Assembly: GCA_963854835.1 (NCBI GenBank)
Contig: OY978525.1
Coordinates: forward strand, 121,134,240-121,198,239
DNA length: 64,000 nt
Direction: 5' to 3'
DNA from: Megamerina dolium
Taxonomy: Eukaryota > Arthropoda > Insecta > Diptera > Megamerinidae
A model generated the notes under the pieces. It ran no database searches, was not told the origin of the DNA, and saw only the letters and a list, made by a program, of their open reading frames with translations. Shown one piece after another: positions 60,201 to 64,000 of this stretch (position 1 is the first letter of the stretch; the number at the start of each line of letters is the position of its first letter). Position numbers and translations under genes: made by a program.

Positions 60201-61430
60201 TTTTTGTTGTCAATCGATAAAGGCCGAGCTGGGCGGTTAGGGGGAGTATGGGTAACGGGCGACAAACGGGCGAACAATACTGAAAAACAGTAGAATGAAC
60301 GCTGTTCATTGCTGCTACCGCTGCTGTTAATGTTGTTGACAGCGTGCCCTGTGTATTTTGTTAAATAATATTTTCATTTTGTTTGTGTTGTTTTTCTGCC
60401 TCTATTTTATTTGTAATATTCCTCTATGTTCGTGCGCAAAATAGAGAAGAAGCGCAAATAACCCAGCTAGAAGGTGAAATCTCGCATAGCAGAGCAATCC
60501 ACTCGTAGGTGTACTATTTAACTATTTCCATCAATATTAAGCGAGAATCAGTAAAAGCGCTTGTTTCAATTCGTCTCTGCACAATGGATTGTATATGCTA
60601 GAATAATGCTTATTTCATCTACATATATCCTGTACTTAAAATACTCTATTTACTCGTATAATTATACCTACCGTATATGTGTTTACGTAATTATGGAGAA
60701 TTTTAATCGGCAAACACAATGTAAATGTTGTTGCACCGAACACGAACTGAGAGAATTTATTAATCTCTCATCGAATACGACCAACTCGACGACACGACGA
60801 CTTGATTTGTACAACGAAATTGTATGTGTTTGTTGAAAAAATAAAACCAACAAACGACAAACACAAACAATTCATATTTCATATTCGTATAGAGTAAAAT
60901 CACTCCAATCTCTCTCTCTCACACTCTCTTTTGATCACTCAATTTTGTGATCCTTATACAAGTCCCTCAATTAAAGTGGACCTCCAATGCACGCGTAGAC
61001 GTATGCGTGCATGTGACAGCAGAGTAGAAAACACGCAATCTTATGAACTATTTGTACGCTTAAAGGTGAACCTTTTCTACTTTTATGCGTAAAACGACAA
61101 CTGCAATTTGTGTGAACAAATTGCAATTTGTGATGAAATGATGATAGAAATGAAATGAAATGTGATAATGAAATAAAAAGACAATATTTATTTGATGTTA
61201 CATTGCATTCTTTATTTAAGACTTTTCGCGAAAATAAAAAACATCAATGTAAGGAACAGTCTGCCCTCCGCCAGAATTGCTGGCCATTTGGAATGCTTTT
61301 ACAACTTTGTGAGGCTGAACAATATATTAAAGACTGTGGATTTCATTCGAGTTGCGACGCGAATTTGTTCAGGATCACGCTGTTTTAACAGTTCTGAACA
61401 CTCTGTCAAAATTGAATATAGGGGCCGGTG
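60201..61430. other. Intergenic DNA
   Basis: No supported gene. A short open frame at 61192-61434 (ending SSEHSVKIEYRGRC) runs up to the piggyBac insertion site, but I cannot assign it. CT repeats occur at about 60912-60930. Confidence 0.45.
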
Positions 61431-61434
61431 TTAA

Positions 61435-62391
61435 CCCTCGCCATGTAACGTCGTTTTTCGCACCTCTTCTGTGTAACGTCGGGTCACTTATGTCCGGCTC
61501 TTCAAAATGTACGTAAAAGTGCTAAAAAAATTTGAAAAAATTCACGAAACTTTATTGAGGATTCTATTTTAAGAATCAATCGCTATATTACCGATGTTTA
61601 AATTTGTTTAAACAATATAACTGTTTAAACAAACAAAAACGTGGAAAATGGACATTTTTTTCAAAAAATCATAACTTTGGTAAAAATCAATATTTTTTAA
61701 ATTTTCAAACGGGAAATTAAAGCTTAAGAACAGTACGTTAAAGAAACAAATATTGGAAATATGTACAATTAAACAGGATACTTAAGTTTTGAACATCAAA
61801 ATCGCATTTTTTCGAAGATACGTAAATATGTCAAATTCACAATAAAACAAACAATGTATTTATTTTATTCAATTTTATTCATACAAATGACATCAAATAT
61901 ACTAATTAATAAAAGAAATGTTAAAAAAAACATAAAAATAAAAAATTGTGGTAAAATTATTGTGCACATTCCAAACGTAACTCATATCTGTGATCTTCAC
62001 ACGCAGGATAACGGCATTTGGCACAGCATAGAAATGTCTTTTTATCTGTCTTAGAACTACAAAAATGACAACTGAAAATTTGTCAATTCCACATGAAAAA
62101 CATGAATTTCTAGTGAAAAGCCATCAAAATAAAGGAAAAACCAATTTACTCACCTCCGGCGTTTGATCAACGTACTGTGTAACGTCGGGTCACTTGAGCA
62201 CTTTTCAAATTTGACCTGGCTCCCACAACGGCTGTTTACGCACTAAACTGTCGGTCCTTGGGGAGCTAGTAGCTTTCCAGTGTACAATTTTTTCCAGCCT
62301 AGTTTGGACTCGCCCCTTCCGCCCCCATTCAAGCTACAAGGTATAGTCAGTTTCGGCAGGGCACAAGTGACCCGACGTTACACGTTAAGGG
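61435..62391. mobile_element. piggyBac-like deletion derivative
   Basis: A 957-bp unit lies between TTAA at 61431-61434 and 62392-62395, with CCCT..AGGG termini, the piggyBac signature. TGTGTAACGTCGGGTCACTT occurs at 61470-61489 and 62176-62195 and, inverted (19 bp), at 62365-62383. A shorter TGTAACGTCG is near the left tip. Only the transposase C-terminal end remains (61957-62070, minus), so it cannot move itself. Confidence 0.85.
61957..62070 (-). pseudogene. piggyBac transposase cysteine-rich C-terminal domain remnant
   Basis: The minus-strand frame reads CHFCSSKTDKKTFLCCAKC then RYPACEDHRYE and ends in a TAA. The spacing CxxC, T, CxxC, C, H matches the C-terminal zinc-binding domain that piggyBac-family transposases use for end binding. 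Upstream is out of frame and no catalytic domain is present. Confidence 0.75.
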
Positions 62392-62395
62392 TTAA

Positions 62396-64000
62396 ATGTA
62401 GAAAGTGTAAAACTTATTTTGGCAAATCAATCGATTTCGATTTATGCAGATAGTTCGAAAATAAATTTTCAACTCATTTAACAATTGAGGACACGATTTT
62501 CAGACTCAAGTTTTTGCCAGAGTTGGAAAGTCATGTCGGCTAATTAGTAATCACATCGAGAGTATATGTAAGGTAATCATATTTTGTTGATCTGGTCAGG
62601 CTGTAATAAATGCTCTACAGTGGAGGGGTAACTGAGTGGCTTACGTTGGTTTGCTCCTATCACTCGTATTTCCGGGTTCCGGTTCCTAAAGACACTGAGG
62701 GAATTGAGAAGACGGACAAATTGGCTTGCCTTGGCGCTTCTCTCTGTGTGTGTGACACATCGCCAGGAGAGAAAAATATCTGCATAATCTTCAACCGGAA
62801 CCTACGGCTAACACGTGTCAAGTCGAATGTGCTGCTCATGTTCTGCCAGCGTGAATACTTAGAATTTATGGACAAGAATCAAGATGTAAGCTACGTATCC
62901 CTCTCGCTATTTCAAGAAACCTCGAAAGCAGCACGACAAAATCCAAGACTGTTAAGTAATAGGTATTATTATTATATTAATATTAACCCTCAACTGGGTG
63001 CCAGGGTTTGATGGCAATGAAAGAGCAGATGAACAGGCAAGATTTGGAACTGAACAGCCCTTTTCAGGATCTGATTCATAATTTGTCTTGAAGATCAATT
63101 GAAAGATGGCTAAAAGCTGTCGTAATCTTAAACCGACAAAACCTCCGACATTACTCTATGCCTGCAACTTGCATAAGTTGAGTCTGCTTAGAGAAGGATT
63201 ACTCAACGGAGCATATACAGATTTTATTAGAGAAAGAATAGGAATACTCGATAAGTGCCAGCAAGAAGGGGATTGCCAAGGACTACAGGTTCTGGATATA
63301 ATTAAATCTCTGAACACAGTTTACAGGTAGAATTACAATCTAGTCATCACTAGGGTCACGATATAGGAGATGAATACACTTAACCCTTTATCTATCCTCT
63401 TTATATTCCATTCCTATTCACAGTGCCAATACTTCGAGACTAACTTCATGCCTCCGGTGTAAAGGGACCTCACTAATGTAGGAACTTGCATGAGAATGAT
63501 ATACTTACCGGTTTCATCTGTGAGTTACAGCCTTTGGAAAACATAAAGTGCAGATTCCTAAAAAGTACTTTATTGGCAATCATTACTGACCTAAGAATAT
63601 GCTATATTACATTAAATCGATGGGGTGAATTTAGTTAAAATACAGTCAATCTTTAAGACGGGTGTCGAAACCAACTCACCAAGATACGATATACGATCAA
63701 ATGATTAATGAATTCTTTGATATTTCCATTTCACAACATAGATAATTCAATAATATTTTGTTGTTGTTTTCACGAATTTCTTATATTCCATCCTGTCATC
63801 GTGTTCATTGAGCTTAAATTTTAATGAATATCAGAACGAGCTCTGGAAGATTACTACGCTCCGCTGTTACCACAGGCATAATTTATTTCCTCATTCAATA
63901 CTAATTAAAATTAATTACAATTAAAAAATATATTTGGATTTCTATTAAATTATATTTTAGAACGATGAGTCAATTTGAGTCCTATTTGCATTGGATACAC
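62396..64000. other. Intergenic DNA with LINE relics
   Basis: No host gene is supported. The open frames at 62610-63011 and 63106-63330 bracket the RNase H relic and are probably decayed LINE sequence. The last 500 bp are plain AT-rich DNA to the window edge. Confidence 0.45.
62983..63082 (+). pseudogene. LINE RNase H fragment
   Basis: The frame gives NWVPGFDGNERADEQARFG followed by PFSGSDS and a stop. This corresponds to the WVPGHxGxxGNExADELARxG motif of RNase H domains in I/R1-group LINEs, where the His is here replaced by Phe. Only this segment is readable. Confidence 0.75.

Overview
This 64 kb window is AT-rich eukaryotic DNA from an insect, most likely a higher fly (Diptera, Schizophora; a tephritid fruit fly fits best). 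The basis is the Drosophila-like gene set with short GT..AG introns, abundant (CA)n, (TACA)n, (CAA)n and (GAT)n microsatellites, and fly-type transposons (Jockey and RTE LINEs, Tc1/mariner, piggyBac). The species call is inference. No rRNA gene, genuine tRNA gene, CRISPR array or virus-like gene was seen.

Layout. 1-11 kb: gene-poor. It holds a MITE-like repeat (2777-3304) and a second copy (4551-8497) split by an apparently intact 3.4 kb RTE-like LINE. 11.1-29.6 kb, plus strand: a ten-exon gene for a secreted SMOC-family protein (magu/pentagone orthologue). The spliced model is 680 codons with consistent phase. Its introns carry a full-length Jockey LINE (intron 1), a mariner deletion derivative (intron 4) and a Tc1 element with 220-bp terminal repeats (intron 8), all antisense to the gene. 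31.5-34.3 kb, minus: PIG-N (GPI ethanolamine phosphate transferase 1), two exons, 896 aa. 35.6-41.1 kb, minus: a four-exon gene for a 677-aa protein I do not recognise; its intron 1 holds a rearranged foldback repeat. 41-47.8 kb: a graveyard of repeats (transposase relic, LINE relics, tRNA-headed SINE, third MITE copy). 47.9-48.4 kb, plus: TRAP-delta (SSR4). 48.8-53.9 kb, minus: a three-exon MADF-BESS transcription-factor-like gene, convergent with TRAP-delta. 54-64 kb: microsatellite-rich DNA with LINE and mariner relics, an unassigned coding-like block (56.7-57.2 kb) and a piggyBac derivative in TTAA sites.

The host genes do not form a pathway. PIG-N and TRAP-delta both act at the endoplasmic reticulum. 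Magu is a secreted matrix modulator, known in Drosophila to bind the GPI-anchored glypican Dally, so it and PIG-N touch GPI-anchored biology. This is probably coincidence of position.

The most notable observations are: a 39-bp filler copied from about 680 bp upstream at the RTE 5' junction; the IR/DR architecture and 56-nt intron of the Tc1 element, with one stop in its transposase; the shuffled foldback at 39.1-39.7 kb; a 69-nt stop-free intron in TRAP-delta; a short retroposon family with one 12-bp target duplication; and a piggyBac relic that keeps its cysteine-rich domain.
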